DNA from: Microbacterium sp. Se63.02b | GTDB taxonomy: Bacteria > Actinomycetota > Actinomycetes > Actinomycetales > Microbacteriaceae | Assembly (NCBI RefSeq): GCF_014171575.1 | Contig: NZ_CP050453.1 | Coordinates: forward strand, 186,001 to 250,000 | Length of the DNA: 64,000 nt | Direction: 5' to 3' | Shown here: positions 1 to 9,126 of the stretch, in pieces | Position numbering within the stretch: position 1 is the stretch's first letter | How the letters are laid out: the number at the start of each line of letters is the position of its first letter | The notes under the pieces: model-generated | What the model saw: only the letters and a program-made list of their open reading frames with translations | What the model was told of the DNA's origin: nothing | The model's database searches: none | Made by a program: the position numbers and the translations under genes

Positions 1-618
1 GTCGTCGCGCGGAATCCTGCGCGGTCTGCGCTTCGCAGGAGCGGGGTCTGGCGGGTCGCCGCGAGCGGGCTGCTCCTCGACGTATCCCAGTTCTTCGTCC
101 TGACGTTCGCGGCGGCGCTCCTCGCCGAGGAGCACGGGTATCCGCCGCTCGCGGGTGTGACAGCCGCCGCCATGATGCAGCTCGTCGGTGGCGCGCTCCG
201 TGTTGCTGCGGGAGTCGGCACCGACGTCATTCGTTGGATGAGCCGCGCTGCGGTTGTCCGGGCGTCGGCCATCGTGCAAGCCGTCTGCCTCGTCATCGTC
301 GCCCTAGGAAGCCGATTGCCCGCTTCGGTGTCGTTCACCGCTCTCGTGATCGCCGGCATCGCCAGCTGCGCGTGGCAGGGCGCTCATTTCGCCCACATCG
401 CCACCCTCGCGGGCCCCGGCCAAGCGGGTACGGCACTCGGACTCAACAACGCAGCCACGTCGCTCGGTGCGTTCGTTCCCCAGGCGGCGGCCGGTGCGCT
501 GGCGCTGCAGCTCGGCTGGGGAAGCACGACCCTGGTACTCGGGTTCATTCCGGCCGTGCTCGCCACACTGGTCTTCCCCGGCGCACCGCGACGCGTCACA
601 GCCACTTCTTGTACCTGA
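1..618 (+). CDS. MFS transporter, C-terminal part (5' end outside window)
   Basis: The reading frame is open from the first base of the window to a TGA at 616-618, so the gene is cut by the window edge. The visible 205 residues are hydrophobic with several Gly/Ala-rich membrane segments (for example around bases 190-330 and 340-600) and short Arg-containing loops (ARNPARSALRR near the start, MSRAAVVRAS in the middle). This is the pattern of the second half of a major facilitator superfamily permease. I cannot tell the substrate. The gene converges with the CorA-like gene and overlaps its 3' end by 23 bp, so there is no room for a terminator between them. Confidence 0.7.
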   Translation, partial: VVARNPARSALRRSGVWRVAASGLLLDVSQFFVLTFAAALLAEEHGYPPLAGVTAAAMMQLVGGALRVAAGVGTDVIRWMSRAAVVRASAIVQAVCLVIVALGSRLPASVSFTALVIAGIASCAWQGAHFAHIATLAGPGQAGTALGLNNAATSLGAFVPQAAAGALALQLGWGSTTLVLGFIPAVLATLVFPGAPRRVTATSCT

Positions 619-1600
619 ACACCCCGTAGAGGCCGACCGCGAAGGCGGCCATCGCGCCGATGGCCATCGGGTATCCGAAGGCCCAGTGCAGCTCGGGCAT
701 CACGTCGAAGTTCATGCCGTACACCGTGCCGACCAGCGTCGGGGCGAAGATGATCGCCGCCCAGGAGGAGATCTTCTTGATCTCGTCGTTCTGCGCCAGC
801 CCGGCCTCGGTCTGACGGCGGGCGACGAGTGCGGAGTGCACGGTCAGCGCGTTCTCGAGGATCGCCCGGAAGGAGTCGATCTTCTCGTTGACGCGGATCG
901 TGTGGTCGAGCACGTCGCGCAGCGACCGCTGGAGTTCCTCGTCGATGCGGTACTTCGCTGATCCCCGACGCAGCCACTCGAGCATCCCGGTCAGAGGGTG
1001 CACGGCGCGCTGGAAGTTGATGACCTCGCGCGAGAGCTCATAGATGCGGCGGGAGAGAGCGCTGTCGTCGGCGCCGTCCCCGAAGAGCTGGTCCTCGATC
1101 TCGTCGATGTCGTTCAACAGCCCGGCGACGATCGGCTCGTAGCCGTCGACGACCTCATCGAGGATCGCGTACAGCACCGCCTCCGGTCCCATCGCGAGCA
1201 GCTCGGGGTGGGCCTCCATGCGGGCGCGCACGGCGGCGAGGTTCGGTGACTCGGCGTGCCGGATGGTCACCACGAAGTCGGGGCCGACGAAGAGGTGCAG
1301 CTCACCGAACTCGATCGACTCCTCCTTGTCGCGGTACCGCGCAGGGCGCAGGACGGCGAACAGCGTGTCGCCGTAGCGCTCCACCTTCGAGCGCTGGTGC
1401 CCGGACAGTGCATCCTCGACCGCGAGCGGGTGCAGGTCGAATTCGCGAGCGACGGACGCCACCTCTTCGGGGCTGGGCCGATACAGGCCGATCCAGGCGA
1501 TGCCGCCGGCGGCATCCAGCATCCGGTAGGTCTCGTCCAGGTTCTTGGGGGTCTCCACGCGACGTCCGTGGACGTACACGCCGTTGTCGATGAGCGCCAT
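596..1600 (-). CDS. corA: CorA-like magnesium/cobalt (divalent cation) channel
   Basis: The product of 334 residues has the CorA layout: a long soluble N-terminal domain followed by two C-terminal membrane helices. The first helix ends in the signature YGMNF, part of the ion selectivity filter, and the protein ends with a short positively charged tail (RYKKWL). Family members form inner-membrane pentamers that import Mg2+ and sometimes Co2+ or Ni2+. I chose the ATG at 1600 because a CGGAG ribosome site lies about 9 bases upstream; an in-frame ATG at 1627 would add 9 residues. It stands alone, with its 3' end overlapping the convergent MFS gene. Confidence 0.85.
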   Translation of the reverse strand: MALIDNGVYVHGRRVETPKNLDETYRMLDAAGGIAWIGLYRPSPEEVASVAREFDLHPLAVEDALSGHQRSKVERYGDTLFAVLRPARYRDKEESIEFGELHLFVGPDFVVTIRHAESPNLAAVRARMEAHPELLAMGPEAVLYAILDEVVDGYEPIVAGLLNDIDEIEDQLFGDGADDSALSRRIYELSREVINFQRAVHPLTGMLEWLRRGSAKYRIDEELQRSLRDVLDHTIRVNEKIDSFRAILENALTVHSALVARRQTEAGLAQNDEIKKISSWAAIIFAPTLVGTVYGMNFDVMPELHWAFGYPMAIGAMAAFAVGLYGVFRYKKWL

Positions 1601-2000
1601 GATGCGGCTCCGTTCTCGCAGGTGCACGGCAGCAGAGAGCTCCGTGCGCGGATTCGTCAGGGGGCGGATGACGCCGCCGACGGCTGCGGAGAAGGACGTG
1701 CGGATCGCGGACCGGGGGTCAACGCGAGAGCGCAGGGAGTCGCGACGCAGCGGTGGCGGCGTCGTTACTATCGTCGGACATCGCCATCACCGCCTTCCGG
1801 GACTCATTCGGGTCGAGCGACCCAACGCGCAAGTGTACCCCCGTCGCCTGGGAGGAGGCGCCCGCGGCGAGTTCGGGGCGGAGCACCTGTCGGAGGGATG
1901 CACGCGTGCAGGCCCGACGAGCGGCGTGTGGCCCGACAGCTGTCCGCTCTCCCGACATCCGCACAGCCGTGACGGAGCGGGGGAAGGAGCGGAAGGAGGT
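1601..2000. other. 400-bp spacer without convincing gene
   Basis: This lies between the corA start and the predicted end of the upstream SDR gene. It holds a small GGGTCG/CGACCC hairpin near 1808-1822. A 22-codon minus-strand open frame (ATG 1787 to TGA 1719, product beginning MAMSDDSND) follows a plausible GGAAGG site, but nothing else supports it. The corA promoter should lie here; I cannot place it with confidence. Confidence 0.4.
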
Positions 2001-2021
2001 GCGCACCGGGTGGGTGTGCGC
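2001..2021 (-). terminator. Hairpin after SDR gene
   Basis: GCGCAC (2001-2006) pairs with GTGCGC (2016-2021) across a 9-base loop. On the minus strand it begins 8 bases after the TGA that would end the SDR gene once one base is restored in the GGG run at 2032-2034. Its position supports that stop rather than the longer apparent frame. There is no long T tract. Confidence 0.4.
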
Positions 2022-2028
2022 CGCCGTC

Positions 2029-2822
2029 TCAGGGACGATCGAGTCGATGTACCCGCCGTCGACGCGGACAGCGGCCCCGGTCGTCGCGGAGGCGAGGGGC
2101 GACGCCAGGTAGGCGACCATGTTCGCGATCTCCTCCGGCTCGATCAACCGCTGCAGCAGCGACTGCGGGCGGTGCACGCGCATGAACTCGCGCTGCGCCT
2201 CGTCCCACGGGAGGTCCTGATCGACCAGGGAGTACACGAAGTCCTCGACGCCACCGGTGTGCGTCGGACCGGCGAGCACCGAGTTCACGGTCACGCCCGT
2301 GCCGGCCGCCTCCTTCGCGAAGCCGCGCGACACCGCGAGGAGGGCGGTCTTCGACATGCCGTAGTGGATCATCTCGGCGGGGATCACGACCGCCGAATCG
2401 CTCGCGATGTCGAGCACCCGGCCCCAGCCGCGCTGTGTCATGCCGGGCAGCGTCGCGCGGATGAGCCGGACCGCCGCGAGCACGTTCACGTCGAAGTAGC
2501 GGCGCCATTCGTCGTCGGTGATGTCCATGGCGGGGGTTGCGCCGAAGATGCCGAGGTTGTTGACGAGGATGTCGACGTCGCCTGTCGCTGCCAGCACCGT
2601 ATCCGTCCCCGCCGGCGTCGTGACGTCTCCGGCGGCGGCGATCAGGTCGCGATCCGGGTTCTCGGCCCGCAGCTCGGCGATCACGGTCTCGACGGCGTCG
2701 CCGCGTCGACCGTTCACCGCGACGCGCGCACCGGCATCGGCCAGTGTCGTCGCGATCGCCCGTCCGATGCCCTGCGTCGAGCCGGTGACGAGTGCGGTCC
2801 TGCCGGACAGATCGATGCGCAT
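2029..2822 (-). CDS. SDR-family NAD(P)-dependent oxidoreductase (frame disturbed near 3' end)
   Basis: A classical short-chain dehydrogenase: cofactor motif TGSTQGIG near residue 14, a NNLG-type motif near 90, a catalytic Tyr-x-x-x-Lys (YGMSK) near 155, and a C-terminal VDGGYIDSIV ending typical of the family. The ATG at 2822 follows a strong GGAGGGAA site. As written, the frame runs on for about 100 non-family residues to 1719. Adding one base to the GGG run at 2032-2034 gives a stop directly after SIVP, the usual place, and a hairpin follows. I therefore read the tail as an indel artefact. The substrate is unknown. The gene is monocistronic. Confidence 0.8.
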
Positions 2823-2901
2823 GGTGTTCCCTCCGTGACGGATGCTGCCTGCTGATGCAACGGTAGCGGGGGAGTTTTCATGCCCGAGGGTCGGATGGAC
2901 C

Positions 2902-3702
2902 TCAGGGGAGCAGTGCGGCGGCGTTGCCGGATGCGATCGCGCGCAGCGTCTCGGCCGGGAGGGCGGAGGATGCGAGCTGAAGGGCCGTCGCCTCGGGGGT
3001 CTGCACGGGGAATCCGCTGCCGAACACCCACCGCTGCGGGTCGTCGGTCAGACGGTCGGCGACGTGGGTCGGGCCGTTCACATGCCACAGGTCGAGCCGC
3101 ACCCTCTCCGGCGCGGCATCGCCGAGGTGCCGGTTCAGCTCGATCCAGTCCGCACGGTTCAGCCCGCTGAGCAGCATCGGCAGCGTGGCGGCCTCGCGCA
3201 CGAGGTCGGCGATCCGGTGCACCTCGATGTCGACCGCGGGCGAGAGCGGATGCCGCACCCTGGCATCGTCGAGCCGGGCGATCAGCTGCAGCGGGATGCC
3301 GTGTTCCCCGCAGACTTCGAGCACCGGTCGCACGCCGGCGACGTCGTAGCGGTGGAATCCCGGGGCGACGCGCACTCCGCGCGCCCCGGAGCCGATCGCC
3401 TCGTCGAGCTGTGCGGTCCAGTCCGCATCCCGCGGATCGATCGTCACGAACACGCGGAAGAGCGGGTCGTCGGCACACGCGGCGAGCACGGCCTCGTTCC
3501 CCGTGCGCGTATCGAAGCCGAACAGCGAGGCGAGGTGCGAGACCCAGACGGTGCGCAGCCCGAATCGCTCGGCGTGCGCGCGCAGGTCATCCGCATCCGC
3601 GGCGGCCCCCAGCCGGTACGGCCACTGCCCCACGAAGCAGGTGGTGTCGATCGCACCGAGGTCGGCGAACGCACCGAGCATCCGCCGCGCCTGCCCGGTC
3701 AT
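2902..3702 (-). CDS. Amidohydrolase-family (TIM-barrel) protein, weak metal site
   Basis: The product of 266 residues resembles the amidohydrolase-2 group (IDTTCFVGQWPYR at the N-terminus, GFHRYDVAGVRPVLE in the middle, WVFGSGFPVQ near the end). The N-terminal HxH metal pair is absent: the corresponding place reads DTTCF. This differs from the neighbour it overlaps. Members often hydrolyse or decarboxylate small cyclic or lactone substrates; without the metal ligands the reaction is uncertain. It is the last gene of a five-gene minus-strand run, and its ATG overlaps the stop of the preceding amidohydrolase (ATGA), indicating translational coupling. Confidence 0.75.
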   Translation of the reverse strand: MTGQARRMLGAFADLGAIDTTCFVGQWPYRLGAAADADDLRAHAERFGLRTVWVSHLASLFGFDTRTGNEAVLAACADDPLFRVFVTIDPRDADWTAQLDEAIGSGARGVRVAPGFHRYDVAGVRPVLEVCGEHGIPLQLIARLDDARVRHPLSPAVDIEVHRIADLVREAATLPMLLSGLNRADWIELNRHLGDAAPERVRLDLWHVNGPTHVADRLTDDPQRWVFGSGFPVQTPEATALQLASSALPAETLRAIASGNAAALLP

Positions 3703-4448
3703 GCGGCGACCTCGCCGAGCCAGCCGGCCACGGTGCCCCCGAAGACGCGCTCCTCGGTGTCGGCGTCGAGCCCGGCGCCGAGGACCTTGCCCACGTTGGC
3801 CGCGAGGTCGATGTGGTGCAGGTCGGAGCCGAAGACCACCCGGTCGGAGCCGAGGCGCTGCACGGCGAGAGCGACCTCGCCCGCGCCGATGATCGTGCCC
3901 GAGGTGTCGACCGCGACGTTCGGGCAGGACCTCACCGTGTTCACCGCCGACTCCGGTTGCCCGCCCAGGTGCGCCATGAGGAAGCGCGCATCGGGGTGGC
4001 GGCGGGCGGCGGCCGCGATGTGGTCGGCCGTGGATTCGTAGGGGAAGCGGCCGACGGTCTTGCGCCACGCATGCGCGAGCACGATGAGGCGGTGCTCGGC
4101 CGCATACTCGAGGATCGGGTCGGTGACCGGGTCGTCGGCGAGCGTCGCGATCCAGAGCTTGATGCCGACCATCCCGCGGTCCTCGACGTTGCGCCGCAGA
4201 TCGTCGAGGCTGTCGCGTCCGAAACGGGGGTTGACGTAGCAGTAGCCGCGCAGCCGATCAGGGTGCTTCCGCAGCTCGCCGGCCAGCACCGTGTTCATGT
4301 CCCGCACGTCGTCGAGGCTCGGGTGCGGTCGGAAGTCGCCGAGATTGCTGCACAGGAACAGGTCGATGCCGAGCCGGTCGCCGGCCACGAACACCTCGGG
4401 ATCGAACCGGCCGTCGTCGAGGTGGGTGTGGGCGTCGATGCCGATCAC
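3699..4448 (-). CDS. Amidohydrolase-2 family metal-dependent hydrolase
   Basis: The product of 249 residues has the full amidohydrolase metal set: HTH at residues 7-9, LAHAW and MAHLGG histidines in the middle, and the FGSD aspartate near the C-terminus. GIKLW carries a conserved lysine. This predicts a metal-dependent hydrolase (lactonase or deacylase) or decarboxylase. The start is GTG at 4448, overlapping the TGA of the aminotransferase gene. Its paralogue immediately downstream has lost the HxH pair, so the two may form a catalytic/non-catalytic pair. The substrate is unknown; the context suggests an intermediate of sugar acid or amino sugar breakdown. Confidence 0.8.
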   Translation of the reverse strand: MIGIDAHTHLDDGRFDPEVFVAGDRLGIDLFLCSNLGDFRPHPSLDDVRDMNTVLAGELRKHPDRLRGYCYVNPRFGRDSLDDLRRNVEDRGMVGIKLWIATLADDPVTDPILEYAAEHRLIVLAHAWRKTVGRFPYESTADHIAAAARRHPDARFLMAHLGGQPESAVNTVRSCPNVAVDTSGTIIGAGEVALAVQRLGSDRVVFGSDLHHIDLAANVGKVLGAGLDADTEERVFGGTVAGWLGEVAA

Positions 4449-5660
4449 GCCGCGGTCTCCTGCACGACGCGCTCGACCCGGCGCAGCGTCTCGTCGATGT
4501 CGGCAGCGGCGTGCGCGGCGTTGACGTAGACCACGCGGTAGAACGAGAGCCCCTGCCGGAAGGATGCCCGCAGGAATGTCCGTATCTCGGCATCGGATCC
4601 GACGAACTGCGGACACGCCGGGTGGCCGACCAGTCGGAGCCCCGAGCCGCCGCGCGCGAAGAGCTCGTTCATCCCGATCTGCAGTCGCGTGCCCGTGGTG
4701 TGCAGCCGGGCGATCACATCGCGGTCGCGGATCGCCGTCATGGTGGCGGTGGCCGCGGCGAGCGACAGGGTCTCTCCGCCGTAGGTCGAGGTGACGACGA
4801 CGTCTCCCCTGTCGAGGACGCCCAGCACCTCGCGGCGACCGGAGTAGACGGAGAGAGGCATCCCGTTCGCGATCCCCTTGCCGAACACCGCGAGGTCGGG
4901 AAGCACTCCCGTGGCCTCGGCCATTCCACCGATCGCCACGCGGAACCCGGTGACCATCTCGTCGTAGGCCAGCAGGGTGCCGTGCCGGTCGGCGAGGTCG
5001 CGCAGGTACCGGTAGAAGTCCGCCGCCTCGGGGATCGACGGGTAGTCGGCGGCGACCAGGATGACCGCGATCTCGGATCCGCGCGTGAGGAACAGGCGGT
5101 CGAGAGCGCTCCGATCCTCCCAGTCGACCGCGTGATGCAGCGCCGCGAGAGCCGCCGGCACGCCCGGCACGGCATCCGAGGTCGCGCCGGGGAGCACGCG
5201 TGCGCCGGCTGCGAGCGAGTTGAGCCAACCGTTGTAGCCGATCTGCACGACCCGGTCCCTGCCCGTGTGCGCGCGGGCGATGCGGATCACGGCGGCCAGC
5301 GCCTCGCCGCCCGTCTTGAGGAATCGCGCCGCCTCGGCACCTGGTACGAGCGCGCAGAAGAGCTCGGCCGTCGTGGTCTCGAGTGGGTGCGGATGGCCGA
5401 AGAGGATCCCGTCGTCGAGCTGGGTGCGGATCGCCGCATCGACGGTCGGATCCGCGTATCCGAGTGTCACGGGGCCGAGCGCGCACCGGTAGTCGATGAG
5501 CTCGCGCCCGCGGTCGTCCCAGACGCGGCAACCCTCCCGCGGACGATGACCTCCGGCTCCTCCGGAAGCAGGGTCGGCGCCTTGGAGTTCGTGCTCGACC
5601 CCACCGGCATCACGGCCAGGGCGCGCTCGCGCCATCCGGTGCTCGCCGGGGAGTGTGCAT
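4445..5660 (-). CDS. Class III PLP-dependent aminotransferase (frameshifted)
   Basis: The fold-type I transaminase signatures are clear: GEGCRVWDDRGRELIDY near the N-terminus, TGGEALAAVIRIAR, the PLP-binding aspartate in YDEMVTGFR, and the Schiff-base lysine in FGKGIANGMP. It resembles glutamate-1-semialdehyde aminomutase-like and omega-amino transaminases, but lies in a catabolic run, not with haem genes. The 5' end is out of frame: the segment VMPVGSSTNSKAPTLLPEE is in another frame and joins after adding one base to the CCC run at 5536-5538. A second missing base in GGGG 5648-5651 would link it to the ATG at 5660, which has an AGAGAGG site. Confidence 0.75.
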
Positions 5661-5696
5661 GCGGGCCTCTCTGCCGTTGGCGTCTTCGGGGGCGAT

Positions 5697-6721
5697 CTAG
5701 GAGAGCGCGACGACCTCGCCGCCACGAGCGGCCGACGCCAGTGCGGCCGTGGCGATCTCGACCGTGCGGATGCCGACGCCGGCGTCGGGCTGCGGCTGCC
5801 GCCCCTCGCGCACGGCGCGGACGAACTCGGCGAGCAGCAGTCCGTCGAGATCGGCTCCCACCGGACTCCAGGTCTCGCCGTGCGCATCGTGCCCGGCGAC
5901 GCCCTTGGCGAAGGGGCTGACCGTGACGGTGCCGCGCTCGGCGACGATCTGCAGCGTGAGACCGCCCCAGGTCGGCGAACTCGTCGGCCAGCTCCACGAG
6001 CAGTCGATCGTCGCGACGACGCCGCTGGGGTACTGGATCGTCACCAGGCCGCCGGTCTCGACCTCGAGGTCGCGCTGCCCATACAGGATGCTGTTCGACA
6101 CCGCACGCACGGACCCGGCGCGCTCGCCGAGGAGTTCGTCGAGGATGTCGGCGCAGTGCACGACGTGGTCGACCAGTGCGCCGCCCCCGGCCAGCTCCGG
6201 GTCGGTGAACCACGCGCGGTCCTGGGGGAGCGTGCCGTTGTTGATCCCGGTGACGCCGAGGATCCGCCCCAGCCGACCGCTGCGCACCTCCGCCACCGCG
6301 TCGCGCACGCCCGGTGCGAAGCGCACGGGGTAGGCGACCATCAGGATCACACCGGCGCGCTCGCACGCCTCGCGCATCGCGATCGCGTCGTCGACCGTCG
6401 TGGCCAGGGGCTTCTCGCAGAGCACGTGCACCCGGCGGCGGCCGCACGCTCGACGAGGCCGCGATGGCGGGAGTTCTCGGCGGCGATGACGACGGCATCC
6501 GGCTTCCAGGCGAACGCCTCGTCGTAGGTCTCGACGCACGCGACACCCAGCTCGGCGGCCAGCGCCGCACCGCGTGGGGCGTCGTCCGGCGCCGTCGCGC
6601 CGTCGGGGTCGGCGGCGATCAGCTCGATCCCCGGCATCCCCTTCAACGCGTGCACGTAGCTGAGGGCGTGCGTGTGCGCGAACGACAGCACGGCGATGCG
6701 CAGCGGGGCAGGAGCGGTCAT
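5697..6721 (-). CDS. Gfo/Idh/MocA-family oxidoreductase (frameshifted)
   Basis: An NAD(P)-dependent sugar or inositol dehydrogenase type. The N-terminal Rossmann part (LRIAVLSFAHTHALSYVHAL) and the C-terminal part containing HVLCEKPLATTVDDA lie in different frames; they join after adding one base to the CCC run at 6431-6433, restoring about 341 residues. The EKP motif supplies the family's conserved lysine, and VDHVVHCAD the catalytic-region histidine. The first motif is atypical: SFAHTH replaces the usual GxGxxG, as in the subgroup also seen at 42908 and 44997. The ATG at 6721 overlaps the stop of the upstream oxidoreductase gene. Confidence 0.8.
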
Positions 6722-7767
6722 CGGGAGGCCTCCTCGGCATCGGCGTCGGCATCGGCGGAGGCATCGGCATCGGCGGCGGACCTGTCGGCTGCGGAGAGTG
6801 CGACCGGGGCGCCGGAGGCGATCGACGTGTACGCGGCCTCGGCGACGGCGACGGCCTCGATCCCGTCGTCAGGGCCGACCTTCGCCTCGCGCCCCTCGCG
6901 GAGGGCGGCGACGAAGTCGGAGATCTCCGCGAAGTACGGACTCTCTTCGGGCGACATGGGCGGGAGGTAGTCGGTGGCGCCCGCGTCGAGCACGGCATCC
7001 GTGCGGAGAGAGTGGTCCTCGGCGCTGTCGTAGCGCAGCCGGCCCTCGGTGCCCGACACCTCGACACTGGTGCGGAAGGGCATGCCGGGAGCGACCCAGC
7101 TGGCGTGCAGATGGCTGATCACCCCGTTGCGGTGGGTCAGCACGACGTGCGCGGTGACGGGTGCGGGCACACGGTCGTCGACGGTCGGCGGGTTCTGCAC
7201 GGCGTAGACCGTGGCCACGGGCCCGGCGAACCAGACCGCCTGGTCGATGTCGTGGATCATCAGATCGCGGATGACACCGCCGCCCGTGCTCTCCCGGAAG
7301 AACCAGGGCGTCTGGGGTGCGGAGCCGGCGCGGCTGAACCGCTGCACCGCGAGCGTGCCGATGCGACCGGCGTCGATGCCGGCCTTGATCTGCGCGTATT
7401 CGCCCATGTAGCGCACCACGTGGGCGGGGAACAGGCGGACACCGGCATCCTGCGCGGCGCGGGCGACGGCGGTCGCGGCCTCGGCGGTGGCGGCGAGGGG
7501 CTTCTCGCAGATCACGTCGCGCCCCTTGGCGATGGCGCGCAGGGCGAAGTCGGCGTGCGTGCTGCTGGGGGTCACGATGTCGACGAGGTCGACCAGCTCG
7601 ATGAGCGCGTCGACGTCGGAGACGAGGTGGAAGCCGTATTCCTCGGCGATCTCCTCTGCGCCTGCGAGGGACGTGACGTACCCTTCGGCGCCCAGCGCGC
7701 GCCAGGCATCGGCGTGCACGCGGGAGATGCCTCCGGCGCCGATGAGTCCGACCTTCAACGTGCTCAC
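6718..7767 (-). CDS. Gfo/Idh/MocA-family oxidoreductase
   Basis: An intact 349-residue enzyme with a canonical GxGGIS nucleotide site (KVGLIGAGGISRVHAD) and CEKPLAAT motif near residue 95. HDIDQAVWF supplies the catalytic-region Asp/His. It probably oxidises or reduces a cyclic sugar or inositol derivative. The start is GTG at 7767, overlapping the predicted stop of the ROK regulator. The C-terminus carries an unusual 24-residue Ala/Asp/Ser tail, written by an imperfect GCCGAT hexanucleotide repeat at 6737-6779, which looks like slippage expansion and is outside the family fold. Confidence 0.85.
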   Translation of the reverse strand: MSTLKVGLIGAGGISRVHADAWRALGAEGYVTSLAGAEEIAEEYGFHLVSDVDALIELVDLVDIVTPSSTHADFALRAIAKGRDVICEKPLAATAEAATAVARAAQDAGVRLFPAHVVRYMGEYAQIKAGIDAGRIGTLAVQRFSRAGSAPQTPWFFRESTGGGVIRDLMIHDIDQAVWFAGPVATVYAVQNPPTVDDRVPAPVTAHVVLTHRNGVISHLHASWVAPGMPFRTSVEVSGTEGRLRYDSAEDHSLRTDAVLDAGATDYLPPMSPEESPYFAEISDFVAALREGREAKVGPDDGIEAVAVAEAAYTSIASGAPVALSAADRSAADADASADADADAEEASR

Positions 7768-8937
7768 TGCTTCTCCTCGGTGTCTTCGTCGTCGGCTCCG
7801 GCCGACTCCAGTGGCAGGGGGTGATGGGCGGGGCCGGCATGTCCGCGATCCCGTAGATCTCGCCGGAGTGGCGCTGGAACGCGTGGACCACGGCTCCGTG
7901 CGCCGCGGCCTCGGCCCCCAGGCGGGCCTCGGCGATCGGCACCTGGAACGGCAGTCCGAGGTGACCGGGCAGGGCGGCGCGGAGCGGATCGAGCAGCTGT
8001 TCGTGCGCGGCGGAGAGCCCGCCCCCGATCACGATCATGGCCGGGTCGACCGTCATCGTCAGGGTCGCGATGCCGTGGGCGAGCTCATCGATGAAGGCGT
8101 CGAGCCCTGCTGGGCGGCCGGGTCGCCACCGCGTGCCTTCGCGAAGACCTCGGCGGCGGTCGGGGCGGTCTGCCACGAGATCTGACCGGTCTCGGTGTTC
8201 AACCCGCGGAATGCGAGGCGGCCGATGTCCCCGGCGGCGTTGTGGATGCCGCGACGAGGACGACCGCCGAGGATCAGGCCCATCGCGATGCGGTTGCCGA
8301 CCGAGAGGTAGATGACGTCGTCGACGAGTTGAGCGACGCCGAGGTGGTGCTCGGCGACGGCCGCGAGCCGAACACCGTTGTCGACCGCGACCGGGCAGCC
8401 GAACGCCTGGCGGAGCTGCGACCCGATGTCGATCCCCGACCACTCGGGGATCACGACCGAGGTGGTCACGCGCCCCGCGTCGTCGACGATGCCAGGGAGC
8501 GAGACGCCGACGGCCCGGACCTTCGAGGGAGGTATCGAGACCGCGGCGAGGGTGCGGCGCACGTCATCGATGACGGCGGCGAGCTTCGAGGCGCCGTCGG
8601 GCTGCGCGGCGACGCCCGAGTAGCTGCGCTGTGCGATGACGAGTCCCGCCAGGTCGGCGAGGACGACGCGCACGCTCGCGACGCCGATGTCGACGCCGAC
8701 CACGGTGCCCGCGGCGGCATGGAAGGAGTATCGGCGGGCGGGACGCCCTGCGCCGCCGCCGTTCTGCGCCGGTGCGTCGACGATCAATCCGGAGTCGCCG
8801 AGCGCGGTCACCGCGTTCTCGACCGAGGTGCGCGAGATCTCGAGGGATCGTGAGAGGTCGTTGACCGTCGCGGGACCCGCGTCGCGCAGGTGGAGTGCGG
8901 AGCGCGCGACGATCGAGAGCGGACTTGTCACGGCCAT
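7764..8937 (-). CDS. ROK-family transcriptional regulator (frameshifted)
   Basis: An N-terminal winged helix (LSRSLEISRTSVENAVTAL) and a linker GAGRPARRY precede a ROK sugar-kinase-like domain (GVDIGVASVRVVLADLAG; VDNGVRLAAVAEHHLG; VIGGGLSAAHEQLL). The cysteine-rich ROK zinc motif (CxCGxxGC) is missing; that place reads LNTETGQISW. Two indels break the gene: CCC 8105-8107 and GGGGG 7817-7821. With both restored it ends in EEKQ and its TGA overlaps the next GTG. I chose the ATG at 8937 because AGGAAGGGAC lies just upstream. It probably controls its own run and the divergent sugar transporter in response to a sugar ligand. Confidence 0.8.
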
Positions 8938-8997
8938 GTGCGGTCCCTTCCTCATCTCCGTCGTCGGGTGCGATCAAATTAGCACACCGAATTCTCA

Positions 8998-9018
8998 GAT
9001 CAAGCTTTGATGTTGATC
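8998..9018. promoter_or_regulatory. Candidate ROK operator (GATCAA-N9-TTGATC)
   Basis: An inverted repeat GATCAA (8998-9003) / TTGATC (9013-9018), with a nested near-palindrome ATCAAGCTTTGAT at 8999-9011, sits in the 189-bp spacer between the divergent ROK gene and the sugar-binding protein gene. A further GATCAAATT half lies at 8972. Position and symmetry fit an operator for the adjacent ROK repressor. The link is inference. Confidence 0.45.
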
Positions 9019-9059
9019 CGCAGGAAACACGCTGGAAACAACCGCCTGAGAACTTGTAC

Positions 9060-9109
9060 TTGACGAATTATCCCATCGCAGTGTCATAATGAACCGTACT
9101 CAGCACGGT
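9060..9109 (+). promoter_or_regulatory. Candidate promoter of sugar ABC operon, with overlapping inverted repeat
   Basis: TTGACG (9060-9065) and CATAAT (9085-9090) resemble -35 and -10 elements with a 19-bp gap, slightly long. An inverted repeat ACCGT (9093-9097) / ACGGT (9105-9109) lies at the expected transcription start and could be a second operator. The AAAGGAG ribosome site of the binding-protein gene follows. Confidence 0.45.
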
Positions 9110-9126
9110 ATAAGCAAAGGAGCACC

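Noticed and set aside
1719..1787. A 22-codon leader peptide upstream of corA
   Set aside because: Only a ribosome-site-like word supports it; there is no terminator/antiterminator structure or Pro/acidic codon run as in known Mg2+ leader peptides.
1719..2028. A 100-residue C-terminal extension of the SDR at 2029-2822
   Set aside because: The extension has no similarity to the family, and a one-base addition at 2032-2034 restores the normal end followed by a hairpin.
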